Of a DNA stretch of 64,000 bases, positions 19,092 through 27,816 are shown one piece after another. Under the pieces are notes generated by a model that was not told the DNA's origin, searched no databases, and saw nothing but the letters and a program-made list of their open reading frames with translations. Both the position numbers and the translations under genes were made by a program. Source of the DNA: Inhella sp. (lineage in GTDB: Bacteria > Pseudomonadota > Gammaproteobacteria > Burkholderiales > Burkholderiaceae_C); the NCBI RefSeq assembly GCF_027532025.1, contig NZ_JAPZSY010000055.1, positions 1 through 64,000 on the forward strand, read 5' to 3'. Numbering within the stretch: the stretch's first letter is position 1; each line of letters begins with the position of its first letter.

Positions 19092-20648
19092 TCAGCCCTT
19101 CTTGGGCTTGAGCAGGCCGTCGCAGGTGCTGCGCTCGGTGCCGTCGAGCTTGGCGCACACGCCGCCCAGTTGCGTCTGCAAGCGAGCCAGCACGGGCGCA
19201 TTCGCGCCGGTGGCCCAGGGCACGAGCTGGTCGCTCACGCGCTGCAGCGAGCGGGCGCTGCGCTCGTAGAAGGCACCCTTGTCGGCCGCGGCTTCGGTGA
19301 TGAGTTGGGCGACGAGCTTTTCGATGCGGGCGCTGTCCTGCGGGGCCAGCTCGATGAGGTTCTTGAAATAGGTGCTGCCCCATTGCAGACGGGTGGCAGG
19401 CCCCTCGCTCTTGGCGAAGGCTTGCTCGTACCAGTTCAAGGCCTCGTCGTTGCGCCCGGTTTTGCGGGCGTTGCTGCCCAGTTGGCTCATCAGGTAGTAG
19501 GGCGAGTGGCTGCGCGCCAGGTTGGCCTTGAGCAGGGCATCGCTTTCGGTCCACAAGCCCGCCTGGCCCAGCAGGTGGCCGGCGGCGGTGATCACGGCCT
19601 GGCGTTCGTAGCCGTCGGTGATCTCGCGGTCCATGCGCGTGGCGAATGCACGCACCTCGCTCACCAAGGCGGCGTCGAGCTTGGGCGAGATGCTGGCTTT
19701 GGGCTCGTCCAGCCGAGCGAGGTTGACGCGCGAGATGAGGACCGAGGTGCGGTCGGCGCGCGACAGGCTCTTGTCGGCCTGCAGGCTGGCCAAGGCGCGC
19801 TGCAGCTGTGCGACGGTGGCATCGCGCTCGGCACCGGCCTGGCGGTACAACGCGCGCACGAGCTCGGGCGCTTGGTTGCTGAGCACGTCAACATGGGCAC
19901 GTGCTTGCTTGGGGTCCTTCAGCACCGCGGCCACCGTGGCGCGTTCGGCCGGGGTGGCGGCTTCGCCGCTTTCGGCGCCGGCGGCCAGGCCCTTGAGCAC
20001 CAGGCGGGTGCGGGTTTCGGCCGGCACGCCCTTGCGCGTGGCCAGCTGGCGCAGCAGCTCGCCGCGCAGCCCGGCGGCCACCAGCTGCTGCTCGTCGGTG
20101 TCCCAGCTGTAGAAGCCCAGCAGCTGCCACTCGCCGGCCTTGAGCGACTTGCCCTGGCGGGCATCGGTCAGCACGTCCTTGATCGGCCGCCCGCCGGCCA
20201 GCCCGGTTTGCAGCAGCTTGACCACGCGCGGCGCGTCGGCCTCGCCCGGCAGGCGCGTGACCTCTTGGCCATCGGCACTGAACAAGATGAGCGTGGGGTA
20301 GCCGCGCACCTTGAAGCGAGCGCCCAGTTTTTGCGCGCCGGGCAGATCGCCGTCGATCATCACGGGCACCACGCCCTGGGTCTGGGCGATGAAGTCCGCG
20401 CGATTGAACAAGGTGGCCTTGAGCTGGTTGCAAGGCGGGCACCACTTGGCGCCCCAGTACAGCAGCACCGGCTTCTTCTCGCCCTTGGCCTTGGCGAAGG
20501 CGGCCTCGATGTCGCTGTCGGCCGCAGCAGCCTGCCAAGCGATGCCGGGTGGCATGTCGATGGCGGCGTGAGCGGCGGGTCCGCCGAGGGTCAGGGCGCA
20601 GGCCAGGGCGGCGGCACGCAGCAGCGACAAGGAGGGCATCGGCTTCAT
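19092..20648 (-). CDS. Exported thioredoxin-fold protein with a helical C-terminal region
   Basis: The 518-residue protein has a signal peptide (cleavage after PAAHA, residue 28) and a thioredoxin domain at about residues 45-150 with the active pair C70-P-P-C73 in WGAKWCPPC and cis-Pro in RGYPTLILF. The rest is helical and repeat-like, including WYEQAFAKSEGPATRLQWG. It probably acts as a periplasmic disulfide reductase or oxidase. The CPPC motif is typical of TlpA/DsbE-like reductants, but the large helical extension is not, and its partner is unknown. It is the first gene of the proC-ubiC unit. Confidence 0.75.
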   Translation of the reverse strand: MKPMPSLSLLRAAALACALTLGGPAAHAAIDMPPGIAWQAAAADSDIEAAFAKAKGEKKPVLLYWGAKWCPPCNQLKATLFNRADFIAQTQGVVPVMIDGDLPGAQKLGARFKVRGYPTLILFSADGQEVTRLPGEADAPRVVKLLQTGLAGGRPIKDVLTDARQGKSLKAGEWQLLGFYSWDTDEQQLVAAGLRGELLRQLATRKGVPAETRTRLVLKGLAAGAESGEAATPAERATVAAVLKDPKQARAHVDVLSNQAPELVRALYRQAGAERDATVAQLQRALASLQADKSLSRADRTSVLISRVNLARLDEPKASISPKLDAALVSEVRAFATRMDREITDGYERQAVITAAGHLLGQAGLWTESDALLKANLARSHSPYYLMSQLGSNARKTGRNDEALNWYEQAFAKSEGPATRLQWGSTYFKNLIELAPQDSARIEKLVAQLITEAAADKGAFYERSARSLQRVSDQLVPWATGANAPVLARLQTQLGGVCAKLDGTERSTCDGLLKPKKG

Positions 20649-20833
20649 CGGTGGGCTCCGGAGCGAGGGCTGGCGAAAGCCCGGGATTGTCGGGGCACGA
20701 CGGCCTTCCGAGGGTGAGCACCCATCCGGCAGATGCGAAAAGGGCGCTCCGGGTCAGCCCCATCGGGAAGTCGGGGGACCAGGGCGGACAGACGGGCGAG
20801 ATGCGGGTGGGATGCGGGTGGACGCTCAGCCTC
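20649..20833. other. Intergenic region, no gene seen
   Basis: The region holds the leader of the thioredoxin-fold gene and the 3' flank of the channel gene. No strong hairpin with a T tract was recognised. Confidence 0.4.
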
Positions 20834-22510
20834 TCAGCCGAGCCCCTCCAGGGGCGCCAAGCCTCGCGTGTGGGCCAGGCCCCGCAACCGTGTCCTGGCC
20901 TCGGCGCAGCCGGCTAGCAGTAGCGTGTCGCCCGGCAGCAGCAAGGTGTCCCAGTGGGGCAGCAAGTAGGGCGCGTCGGCACGAACCAGCAGCAGCGTGA
21001 CGGCGCGGGCGCTGTCGTCTTCGCGCGCATCCAGGTCCACCCGCCGCAAGAAGCGGCGCAGGCTCACGGGTTCACCGCGTGCCAGGGCTTGGCAAACGCT
21101 GGGCGTCTCCTCGGGCGCGATGGTCATGCCCCAGCTTTCGAGCACGGCGTCGCCCACGTCGCGCCGCAACTGGGCCAAGAGGCCTGCGGCCCAGGGCTCG
21201 TCTTCCTGGCCGGCCAGGCTCAAAAACCGCTCCAGCAGGGGCGCTCGCGTGTGCCGCAACACCTCGGAGGCCACGAGGTAGTGCCGTGCCACCAGCAGGT
21301 CCACCTTCATCGCCCGAAAGGCCGGCGTGTTGCGGCGCTGCAGCTGGTGCGCCACCACGAACACGTGGGGGGCCATCTGGCGTGCCGCCATCACGACCGC
21401 CAGATTGGCCAGGTCGTCGTCCATGGCGGCCACCAGCACTTGCGCCTGGTCGAGCTTGGCACGGCGCAGCACCTTGGGGTCGGTCGGGTCGCCGAGCAGG
21501 CTGTGCTGCGGGTCGCAGCCGTCGTCCAAGGCAAGGTCGATCAAGAACACCTCCACGCCCAGCCGCAGCAGGCGGTGGCGCAGCGCACGGGCCATGGGCC
21601 CCCAGCCCGCGATGACCCAGCGACCCACGCGCATGTCCATCAGCGGCGCCATCACCGTCGTTCGCTGTGCGGTGAGGGCTTCGTACACCACATGCAGGCT
21701 GGGCGTTTTCAGGGCGATGACCACCCGCTGGGCCAGCACGTCGAACGGGTTGATGAGCACCGCCGCGCCGGTGGCGGCCATGCGGGGGTGCCATTCGTGG
21801 TCGTGCGCCACGGCCATCACGGGCACGGTCGGGGCCAGCAGCTTGGCGGTGAGCGCCACCTTGGTGTTGACGCTGTCGCTGCCCGTGAGCGCCATCACGC
21901 CCCGGCATTGCGGATGCGTGAGCCCAGCCATCAGCAGGGCCTGGGGGTCGGAGGCATCGCCCTCCAAGGCCAGCACGGGCAGGGCATGGTCGTCCACGTC
22001 GACCGATTCGACGCGGGAGACGTCTTGCTCCACCACGACCACCTGCGCGCCATCCAAGGCCAACTCACGGGTGACGCGGCGCCCGGCTTCGTCGTAGCCA
22101 CACAGCAGGTAAAAGGGCTCGCGCAGGCGGCGAACCGCGTTTTCAAACCGATTGGCCAGCCATTGGCGCTTGAGCTGGGGGTCTTGCAACACCGTCAGCA
22201 GCGCCCCGAAGGAGTACAGCCAAGCCACCACGGTGAGGTAGATGGTGACGATGCCCCACAGCCGTTGCAGGGGCGTGAAGGGGTAGGGAATCTCGCCCAG
22301 GCCGATGGTGCTGCCCAGAAAGCTGACGAAGTAGACCGCGTGCAAGAAGTCCATCCGCCAGGGCCGGCCGTCGGGCGTCTGTCCGGGCAGCAGCACGAAA
22401 CCCAGGATGGCCACGGCGTAGGCCAAGATGAGCACCACCAGCGGCCGCCGCAAGCGCCGCAGCAAGACGAAGAAGCCGTGGTGGGTGCGGCTGCGCGTCG
22501 GGGTGACCAC
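20834..22510 (-). CDS. Two-pore-helix K+ channel with double TrkA-N (RCK) domains
   Basis: The 558-residue protein has two membrane segments flanking an ion-channel pore loop (about residues 20-110) and two cytosolic NAD-binding/RCK-type units (LCGYDEAGRRVTRELALDGAQ near residue 125; VIAGWGPMARALRHRLLRLG near residue 290). A TrkA-C-like tail follows (LVRADAPYLLPHWDTLLLPGDTLLLAGC). The selectivity-filter position reads STIGLGE instead of the classic TVGYGD, so ion selectivity may differ. It starts at GTG 22510, one base after the stop of the preceding small membrane gene, which implies coupled translation. The role is probably potassium conductance gated by nucleotides. Confidence 0.78.
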   Translation of the reverse strand: MVTPTRSRTHHGFFVLLRRLRRPLVVLILAYAVAILGFVLLPGQTPDGRPWRMDFLHAVYFVSFLGSTIGLGEIPYPFTPLQRLWGIVTIYLTVVAWLYSFGALLTVLQDPQLKRQWLANRFENAVRRLREPFYLLCGYDEAGRRVTRELALDGAQVVVVEQDVSRVESVDVDDHALPVLALEGDASDPQALLMAGLTHPQCRGVMALTGSDSVNTKVALTAKLLAPTVPVMAVAHDHEWHPRMAATGAAVLINPFDVLAQRVVIALKTPSLHVVYEALTAQRTTVMAPLMDMRVGRWVIAGWGPMARALRHRLLRLGVEVFLIDLALDDGCDPQHSLLGDPTDPKVLRRAKLDQAQVLVAAMDDDLANLAVVMAARQMAPHVFVVAHQLQRRNTPAFRAMKVDLLVARHYLVASEVLRHTRAPLLERFLSLAGQEDEPWAAGLLAQLRRDVGDAVLESWGMTIAPEETPSVCQALARGEPVSLRRFLRRVDLDAREDDSARAVTLLLVRADAPYLLPHWDTLLLPGDTLLLAGCAEARTRLRGLAHTRGLAPLEGLG

Positions 22511-22511
22511 G

Positions 22512-22892
22512 TCAGCGACGCAAGCTGGCCGTCTCGATGATGAGCAACACCACCGACACCACGTTGGCCACCATGGCACCGGCTGCGAACGACACCACGG
22601 TGGCCATCTGGCCGCCCGTGAGCACAGCGCCCTGCGTGCCAAAGTAGCCCCACAAGGCCGCTGCCCCCAGCAGTTGAACGTCGGCAACGAGGCTGGTGGC
22701 CAGCATGGTCGAGCCCAGGGGCGATCGGTCCCCGAACTTCATCACGGTGGCGATCAGGCTGACCACCAAGGCCAGGAACAACTCCATCGCATCGTGGTGG
22801 GCGGGGTTGTCGATGTCGCCCACCACGAAGCCGACGTTGAGCGTCAGCGCCAGCACGATCACGAAGGCAAACAACACACGATCCACGCTCAT
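22512..22892 (-). CDS. Small integral membrane protein paired with the K+ channel
   Basis: The 126-residue protein has about four hydrophobic segments with conserved-looking polar stretches (GFVVGDIDNPAHHDAMELF; MKFGDRSPLG). It resembles a domain of unknown function I recall as DUF6394, which I cannot verify here. It stands immediately upstream of the K+ channel with one base between stop and GTG. The pairing suggests a channel subunit or regulator, an inference from linkage only. Confidence 0.7.
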   Translation of the reverse strand: MSVDRVLFAFVIVLALTLNVGFVVGDIDNPAHHDAMELFLALVVSLIATVMKFGDRSPLGSTMLATSLVADVQLLGAAALWGYFGTQGAVLTGGQMATVVSFAAGAMVANVVSVVLLIIETASLRR

Positions 22893-22927
22893 CGAGCCTC
22901 TCCCGGTCTCAAAAGCAGCAGGTTACG

Positions 22928-23905
22928 TCAGTCCAGCCGCGCCAGCGCCGCCCGCAGGCGCTGGGCGAAGCGCGCGCGCAGCGCCGGTGGCCCGATCACC
23001 GTCACTTGACCCGCATGCCGCAGCAGGTCCATGGTGAGCTCGGTCGCATCCACATAGGGCAGGCGCAAGCGCAAGCCGCCATCGGGCTCGCGCTCGGCCT
23101 GCTGCTTGGGGTGCCATTCCTCGTGTGCCACCCAAGCCGCCGCCTTGGGCTCGAAACGCAGATCGGCCCATGCTTCGGTGCCGCCGGCAAAGATGCCGTA
23201 GCCACGGTCCAACTCGGCTTCCAGGGTCTTCAGCGGCAAACGGTGGGCCTTGGCCTCGGCCTGCACCTGCGCGCCCTCGATCGCGTCCAGCGCAAAGCGG
23301 CGCAGGCCCTCGCTGCGGTGGCACCAGGCGTCCAGGTACCAGGCGTGGCGGTAGTGCACCAGGCGCTGCGGGCTGAGGTCGCGTGTCTCCAACTGCCCGC
23401 TGGCGCGCTTGCGGTAGCGCACCGCCAGGCGCTGGTTCAGCAGCACGGCGCTGCACACGGTCTCGAAGTGCGCCGTGCTGGCCCGCCGCCGCGCCGTGCT
23501 GATCAGCTTGACGCGGCGTTGCAACTGCTTGGCCTCCTTCTCGTCCAGGCCGAGCATGGCCTGCAAGCGCTCGGCCATGGGCTGCAGGTGGCGGGCCAGC
23601 AGCTGGCCCTCGTCCAGGCCGGCCAGCATCTGGTGCAGGGTCAGCAGCGCGTGCAGCTCGTGCTCGCTGAGCCACAGGCCCGGCAGCTCGTGCTTGGTGT
23701 CGCGCCAGCCCTCTTGCGCAAAGCGGTAGCCCCGGCTCATGGCGTCGTACTCGATGGGCGCGCCCAGGCGCTCACGCAGGTAAGCCAGGTCGCGCTTGAG
23801 CGTGGCGGGCGAGACCTCCAATTCCTGCAACAACGTGTCAAAGCGCACGGAGCCCCGCGAACGGATCAACATTTCGATCTTGTAAAAGCGCTCGGTGCGG
23901 TCCAT
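22928..23905 (-). CDS. WYL-domain transcriptional regulator
   Basis: The 325-residue protein has an N-terminal DeoR/YafY-type helix-turn-helix (MDRTERFYKIEMLIRSRGSV; VSPATLKRDLAYLRERLGAPI) and a WYL ligand-sensing domain around residues 145-225 (LAVRYRKRASGQLETRDLSPQRLVHYRHAWYLDAWCHRS). A C-terminal WCX extension follows. Such proteins sense nucleic-acid or nucleotide signals and control stress or defence genes in several bacteria. It is divergent from an unknown 346-residue gene, with two palindromes in the 103-bp gap that are candidate operators. Confidence 0.88.
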   Translation of the reverse strand: MDRTERFYKIEMLIRSRGSVRFDTLLQELEVSPATLKRDLAYLRERLGAPIEYDAMSRGYRFAQEGWRDTKHELPGLWLSEHELHALLTLHQMLAGLDEGQLLARHLQPMAERLQAMLGLDEKEAKQLQRRVKLISTARRRASTAHFETVCSAVLLNQRLAVRYRKRASGQLETRDLSPQRLVHYRHAWYLDAWCHRSEGLRRFALDAIEGAQVQAEAKAHRLPLKTLEAELDRGYGIFAGGTEAWADLRFEPKAAAWVAHEEWHPKQQAEREPDGGLRLRLPYVDATELTMDLLRHAGQVTVIGPPALRARFAQRLRAALARLD

Positions 23906-23920
23906 TGTTCATAGGGTGAT

Positions 23921-23940
23921 TACTGATGGTTTATTCAGTA
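23921..23940. promoter_or_regulatory. Candidate operator TACTGA-N8-TCAGTA
   Basis: A perfect 6-bp inverted repeat with an AT-rich 8-bp centre lies 16 bp upstream of the WYL gene start and within the divergent promoter region. Two-fold symmetry fits a dimeric regulator, most simply the WYL protein itself. Confidence 0.45.
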
Positions 23941-23945
23941 TCTCA

Positions 23946-23968
23946 GGTGGCTCACGCCATGAGCCACC
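23946..23968. promoter_or_regulatory. Perfect 9-bp inverted repeat in the divergent WYL gap
   Basis: GGTGGCTCA (23946-23954) and TGAGCCACC (23960-23968) are separated by five bases. It could be an operator or a hairpin in the leader of the 24009 gene. No T tract follows, so a terminator is unlikely. Confidence 0.5.
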
Positions 23969-24008
23969 AGGCTTGGAAACTGGCCTCCATCAACCCAGGA
24001 GAGATGCC

Positions 24009-25049
24009 ATGACTGCCACCGCCACCCCCCGCCAAATCGCCCCCCACGCGCAGTTGGAGCTCAGCTTGATGGCCCCCGCCCCCCTGGTGGCACAGGCCTT
24101 GGCCCCCAGCGACAGCGACGCCATCGGCTGGCAACTCGGGTTCGACCATGCGCAGCACGGTTTGTCCCTGCCCGCCGCTCACCTGCACGAGGGTTCGCCC
24201 CTGTTCGCCGGTTGGCAGGCCGCACTGGACCAACGGCGCGCCAGCGCCCACCGCGACCCCGCACCCGGCATTCGCCGCTGGCTGGGTTTGCGCCTGCAGG
24301 CGTGGCAAGAAGGGCTGCCCTTTGAAGACCAGCTGCTGACGCCGCATTACCTGCGCCAGCTGGACGCGACCCACTGCCCCGTCACCCGCGCGCCGCTGCA
24401 CGACGAACTCGGCCACCCGCAGCAGCGCCAAGTGGTGCGCCTGCGCCAAGACGCGGGCTACGCGGCCGGCCACCTGGTGTGCCTGAGCCTGGTGGCGGCC
24501 CAGGCCTTGGCGGGCCAAAACCTCGCCTCGCTGCGCGAACGGGCTCAGTACCTGAGCGCCACCGGCGGTCGCGAACAAGGTCTGGACGCCAGCGCCTGGA
24601 CCCGCCTGGCCGCTTTGGTGGCCCTGGTGACGCCCGAGAGCGACGGCCATGTCGCCTTGCCGGTGCTGCCGCCCAACCGGCTGCGCCTGCTCAACCCACT
24701 TCAAGCCTTGCAAGCCTGGGTGACCCGGCAGCTGTCGGCCCCGGGCTGGGCCCAGCGCCTGCAGGCCCTGCACGACGCCCTGCCCCACGCGGACGCGCGG
24801 CAAGCCGCCACCGCCTTGAGCGCTGCCTTGGCCCCGCACGCGCTGGCCCTGCCCCAAGAGCCCTTGGCCCGCCGCCACGCCTTGGAAGACGTGTGGCTGG
24901 ATGCGCGCGCGCAGCGTCGCTGGCAGGCCTTGGCCGAGAGCGTGTCGCCGCTGACGGTGGAGCGCCTGCTGACGCAGCTGCCCCAGCCCGACGGAGTCCA
25001 TGTGGAGCACCATGCCGACCATGCCGCCACGGAGGCCTGGGCGGCTTGA
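24009..25049 (+). CDS. Uncharacterised protein divergent from the WYL regulator
   Basis: I do not recognise this 346-residue protein. It is soluble, alanine- and leucine-rich, with no signal peptide or membrane segment. Segments that may mark a family are LLTPHYLRQLDATHCPVTRAPL and GHPQQRQVVRLRQDAGYAAGHL (about residues 115-160), which look like a conserved Cys/His-containing core, followed by a helical C-terminal half. GGAGAG eight bases upstream supports ATG 24009. Divergent arrangement with the WYL regulator suggests it is that protein's target. A stress or nucleic-acid-related role would fit the regulator but is unproven. Confidence 0.7.
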   Translation: MTATATPRQIAPHAQLELSLMAPAPLVAQALAPSDSDAIGWQLGFDHAQHGLSLPAAHLHEGSPLFAGWQAALDQRRASAHRDPAPGIRRWLGLRLQAWQEGLPFEDQLLTPHYLRQLDATHCPVTRAPLHDELGHPQQRQVVRLRQDAGYAAGHLVCLSLVAAQALAGQNLASLRERAQYLSATGGREQGLDASAWTRLAALVALVTPESDGHVALPVLPPNRLRLLNPLQALQAWVTRQLSAPGWAQRLQALHDALPHADARQAATALSAALAPHALALPQEPLARRHALEDVWLDARAQRRWQALAESVSPLTVERLLTQLPQPDGVHVEHHADHAATEAWAA

Positions 25050-25083
25050 TCCCCCGGGTTCTCACAGCAGCACTGCGGCGGGC

Positions 25084-25842
25084 TCACAGCGGCTGTTGCG
25101 CCCGCTCGATCTCGCGTTCGCAGGGGCGGGCTCGCGCCAAGGCCAGCCAGGTGGCCAAGTCCGGGGCGTGAGGCCGCTGGGGCGCCGCGCGCGCCAGCTC
25201 GAAGTGCGTGGGGTGCGCCCACCAGACACCAAAGCCGGGCGGAATCTCGTCCATCTCGGCGATGCCCGCCTTCAAGACGAACCACGCCTGGGCACACAGC
25301 GCGGCATAGGCTGCGCTCTTGGCCGGTCGGCGCAACTCGCCCAGCAGGTCGGCGCGGCTGACCTTGATCTCGTGGATGGCCACGTCCAGCGCATCGACCC
25401 GGCTGCTCGGTCGCAGGCTGAACACATCGGGCTCGCACAGCACCCAACGCTGCGCCGGGGCCGCGGGCAGAGCAGGCTCCTCCCACAGGGGCAAGGACGG
25501 CGCGCGCGCCACGGCGGGCACCTCGCCCTCCAGCGGCAGGCCCGCGCGCAGGCTCAGCCCCGTCCAGGCCACTCGGCCAGCGCGCTGCAATTCGAGAACG
25601 GTGCGCTGCACCAGGGCCTCGTGGGCGCCGCGTTGCGCGCGGTTGTTCGCCACGCCCAAGGCGGCGGCGGCCACGCCAGCCTCGGTCAGCCGCAGCCGCT
25701 CGCGGCCCTGCGCGTCGCGTTCGCGCTCGAGCCAGCCCGCCGCCAGCAACTCCAACTCCAGGGTGTCTTGGCAAGGCCAACCGGCGCTGCGGTAGATCTC
25801 CCGCAGGCGGCGCACCTGGGGGCGACTGGGGCTCAGTTCCAC
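25084..25842 (-). CDS. MmcB-like putative PD-(D/E)xK nuclease
   Basis: The 252-residue protein has an N-terminal winged-helix-like region (LRLTEAGVAAAALGVANNRAQRGAHEALVQRTVLELQRAGRV) and a C-terminal nuclease core. EPDVFSL followed by VAIHEIKVSRADLLGELR gives the D-(x)n-E-x-K pattern of restriction-type endonucleases. MmcB-family proteins are linked to repair of mitomycin-type damage. The start is taken as GTG 25842, which overlaps the SirB2 gene by 10 bases; this gives the natural-looking N-terminus (V)ELSPSRPQ. The end is well defined, the start less so. Confidence 0.65.
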   Translation of the reverse strand: MELSPSRPQVRRLREIYRSAGWPCQDTLELELLAAGWLERERDAQGRERLRLTEAGVAAAALGVANNRAQRGAHEALVQRTVLELQRAGRVAWTGLSLRAGLPLEGEVPAVARAPSLPLWEEPALPAAPAQRWVLCEPDVFSLRPSSRVDALDVAIHEIKVSRADLLGELRRPAKSAAYAALCAQAWFVLKAGIAEMDEIPPGFGVWWAHPTHFELARAAPQRPHAPDLATWLALARARPCEREIERAQQPL

Positions 25843-26219
25843 GGCCCCATGAAGGGGTCCCGCGTCAGCGCCACCCCAAACAACAGACCCATGCAGGTCA
25901 GGGCAAGGATCAAGGCCAGCAACGCCGACTCGCGCGTCTTGGCGCGCAGCGCCAGCGCGCCCAGGGCCAAGTACGCGAACAGCAGAGCGAACTTCATCAG
26001 CAGCCAGGTCTCCACCCAGGGATCGGTCTGCAGCAAGCCCCACAAGCTCAGGCCACTGACCGCCAAAGGCACGTCGAGCAGCACGCTCATCACCTTGCCC
26101 GTGCCCTCGCTGAGCCAGCGCGTGCGGGCGATCACGTCCAGCGCCCGCAAGGCGAACACCAACACGCTGCCCACCGCCAACCAGCGGTGCATCTCCAACA
26201 TTTCGGTGTACCAAAGCAT
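25833..26219 (-). CDS. SirB2-family membrane protein
   Basis: The 128-residue hydrophobic protein has four probable membrane helices and the family pattern MLEMHRWLAVGSVLVFALRALD...VMSVLLDVPLAVSGL...LMKFALLFAYLALG. SirB2 relatives are common in proteobacteria and lack a defined biochemical role. Its 3' end overlaps the MmcB-like gene, suggesting an operon. Start ATG 26219. Confidence 0.82.
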   Translation of the reverse strand: MLWYTEMLEMHRWLAVGSVLVFALRALDVIARTRWLSEGTGKVMSVLLDVPLAVSGLSLWGLLQTDPWVETWLLMKFALLFAYLALGALALRAKTRESALLALILALTCMGLLFGVALTRDPFMGPWN

Positions 26220-26269
26220 GCGGCAGAGCCTAGTCCAAGTGGCTTGAACCCACAGCCTTTGACGGATCG

Positions 26270-27196
26270 TCAGTCGCCGATGGCGTCGGGCACCCGCGGC
26301 GCCCGAGCCCCGAACTGCGCCACCGCCACCCCAAGCAAGATCACCCCCGCCGCTAACACCTTGGCCCAGGTGAACGACTCGGCCGTGAACGCCCAGGCAC
26401 TGAGGCCGGCCACCACCGGCATCAGGTAAATCAGCGGCGCGGTGCGCGCCACACCGCGATGCTCGTTGGCCCACCCCCAAGCCAGCCAACCCAAAAACCC
26501 GCCACCGGCCACCTGCCACAACTGCCCCCACCACACCCAATGGGGCACCGCCGCCCAATCGAGCGCCCACAACACAGGGCTGGTGAGCAACAGCACCGGC
26601 AAGGTGCAAGCCAGCGTGCCATAGCCCAGCACCAACACGCCGCCGTGGCGCTCGATCAGCGGCTTGCTGGCCACCGTGTACGCGCTGAACAGCGCAGCCG
26701 CTACCAGCAGCATCGCGTCGCCCCCGCTGGCCTGCCACTGCCAGGCCAAAAGCTTGTCGCCCGTGAACGCCAAGGCCCCCAACGCCGCCACCGCCACGCC
26801 CAGCCACTGCCGCGCGCTCAGCGCCTCCAGGCCCGAGGCCCGCAAGATGAGCAAGGTGAACACCGGACCGCAGGCCAGCAGCACGCTGGCGCTGAAAGCG
26901 GTGGACGTGGCCATGCCGATGGCCGCGCACAGCAGGTGCAAGGCCTGCCCCACCAGCGCCAGCCGGGCCAGTTGCCAGCCGTCGGCCCGCGTCAGTCGGG
27001 GCCAATGCCGGCCGTAGCGCCACAGCAGCAGCAGCACGGCGCACACCGGCACGATCAGGTAGCGCACCGCCACATTGGCCACCGGGCTGACTTGGCCCAG
27101 GATGGCCTTTTGCAAAGGAAAGTTCAAACCCCAGACGAGGATGACGGCCAGCCCGGCCAGGAGCGGCAGCACGGTGGAGGCAGGCGATCGGCGCAT
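26270..27196 (-). CDS. EamA/DMT-family transporter
   Basis: The 308-residue protein has ten hydrophobic segments in two EamA repeats (VILVWGLNFPLQKAIL at the start; LFSAYTVASKPLIERHGG opening the second). Members export amino acids or other small metabolites. It is divergent from the XRE-cupin regulator with only 41 bp between starts, so the regulator probably controls it. The substrate is unknown. Confidence 0.85.
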   Translation of the reverse strand: MRRSPASTVLPLLAGLAVILVWGLNFPLQKAILGQVSPVANVAVRYLIVPVCAVLLLLWRYGRHWPRLTRADGWQLARLALVGQALHLLCAAIGMATSTAFSASVLLACGPVFTLLILRASGLEALSARQWLGVAVAALGALAFTGDKLLAWQWQASGGDAMLLVAAALFSAYTVASKPLIERHGGVLVLGYGTLACTLPVLLLTSPVLWALDWAAVPHWVWWGQLWQVAGGGFLGWLAWGWANEHRGVARTAPLIYLMPVVAGLSAWAFTAESFTWAKVLAAGVILLGVAVAQFGARAPRVPDAIGD

Positions 27197-27229
27197 GGAC
27201 CTGGACTTTTCTCTATTTCGGTCGGATCA

Positions 27230-27243
27230 TCTCAGACATGAGA
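27230..27243. promoter_or_regulatory. Candidate operator TCTCA-GACA-TGAGA
   Basis: A perfect 5-bp inverted repeat with four central bases overlaps the start codon of the XRE-cupin gene (ATG 27238) and lies in the 41-bp divergent gap. Binding there would block translation initiation or the transporter promoter. The repeat is short and the call is tentative. Confidence 0.35.
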
Positions 27244-27816
27244 GATGTCAACGACCCCCTTGAAACACGACTGGCGCAGCGCCTGGCCGATTTGCGCACC
27301 GCAGCCGGGTGGTCCCTGGACGAACTGGCCGCGCAAACCGGCGTGAGCCGGGCCACGCTCAGCCGGCTGGAACGGGGGGAAAGCAGCGCGGGTGCTGGCG
27401 TGCTGAACCGCCTGTGCGCCGCTTACGGGCTCACCTTGAGCCGCTTGCTGGCCGAGGTCGAATCGGCGCCCATGCGTTTGCTGCGCGCCGCCGACCAGCC
27501 CCAGTGGACCGACGCCGACAGCGGTTTGACGCGCCACCTGCGCTGCCCGCCCTTGGCCGGTTTCGCCACAGAGCTGGTGGAAATCCACCTCGCCAGCGGC
27601 AGTGCCCTCGACTACGACCGCCCGCCCGTGGTCGGCCTGGAGCAACACCTGTTGATGCAAGCCGGCCGCCTGCGCCTCACCTTGGAAGGCCAGGCGCAGG
27701 AACTCCGCGCGGGCGACAGCCTGAGCTACCGCGTGCACGGCGCCAGTCGCTTCGAAGCCTTGGGGACCACCCCCGCTCGCTACCTGCTCGCCCTGACCGT
27801 GCCGGGGGCGCGATGA
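27238..27816 (+). CDS. XRE-type regulator with cupin effector domain
   Basis: The 192-residue protein has an N-terminal XRE helix-turn-helix (LAQRLADLRTAAGWSLDELAAQTGVSRATLSRLERGESS, residues about 10-50) and a C-terminal cupin barrel (residues about 100-190, with GLEQHLLMQAGRLRLTLEG and LRAGDSLSYRVHG). This architecture senses small metabolites. It overlaps the following GNAT gene by four bases (ATGA) and is divergent from an EamA exporter. A self-contained sense-export-modify unit is the simplest reading. Confidence 0.88.
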   Translation: MRDVNDPLETRLAQRLADLRTAAGWSLDELAAQTGVSRATLSRLERGESSAGAGVLNRLCAAYGLTLSRLLAEVESAPMRLLRAADQPQWTDADSGLTRHLRCPPLAGFATELVEIHLASGSALDYDRPPVVGLEQHLLMQAGRLRLTLEGQAQELRAGDSLSYRVHGASRFEALGTTPARYLLALTVPGAR

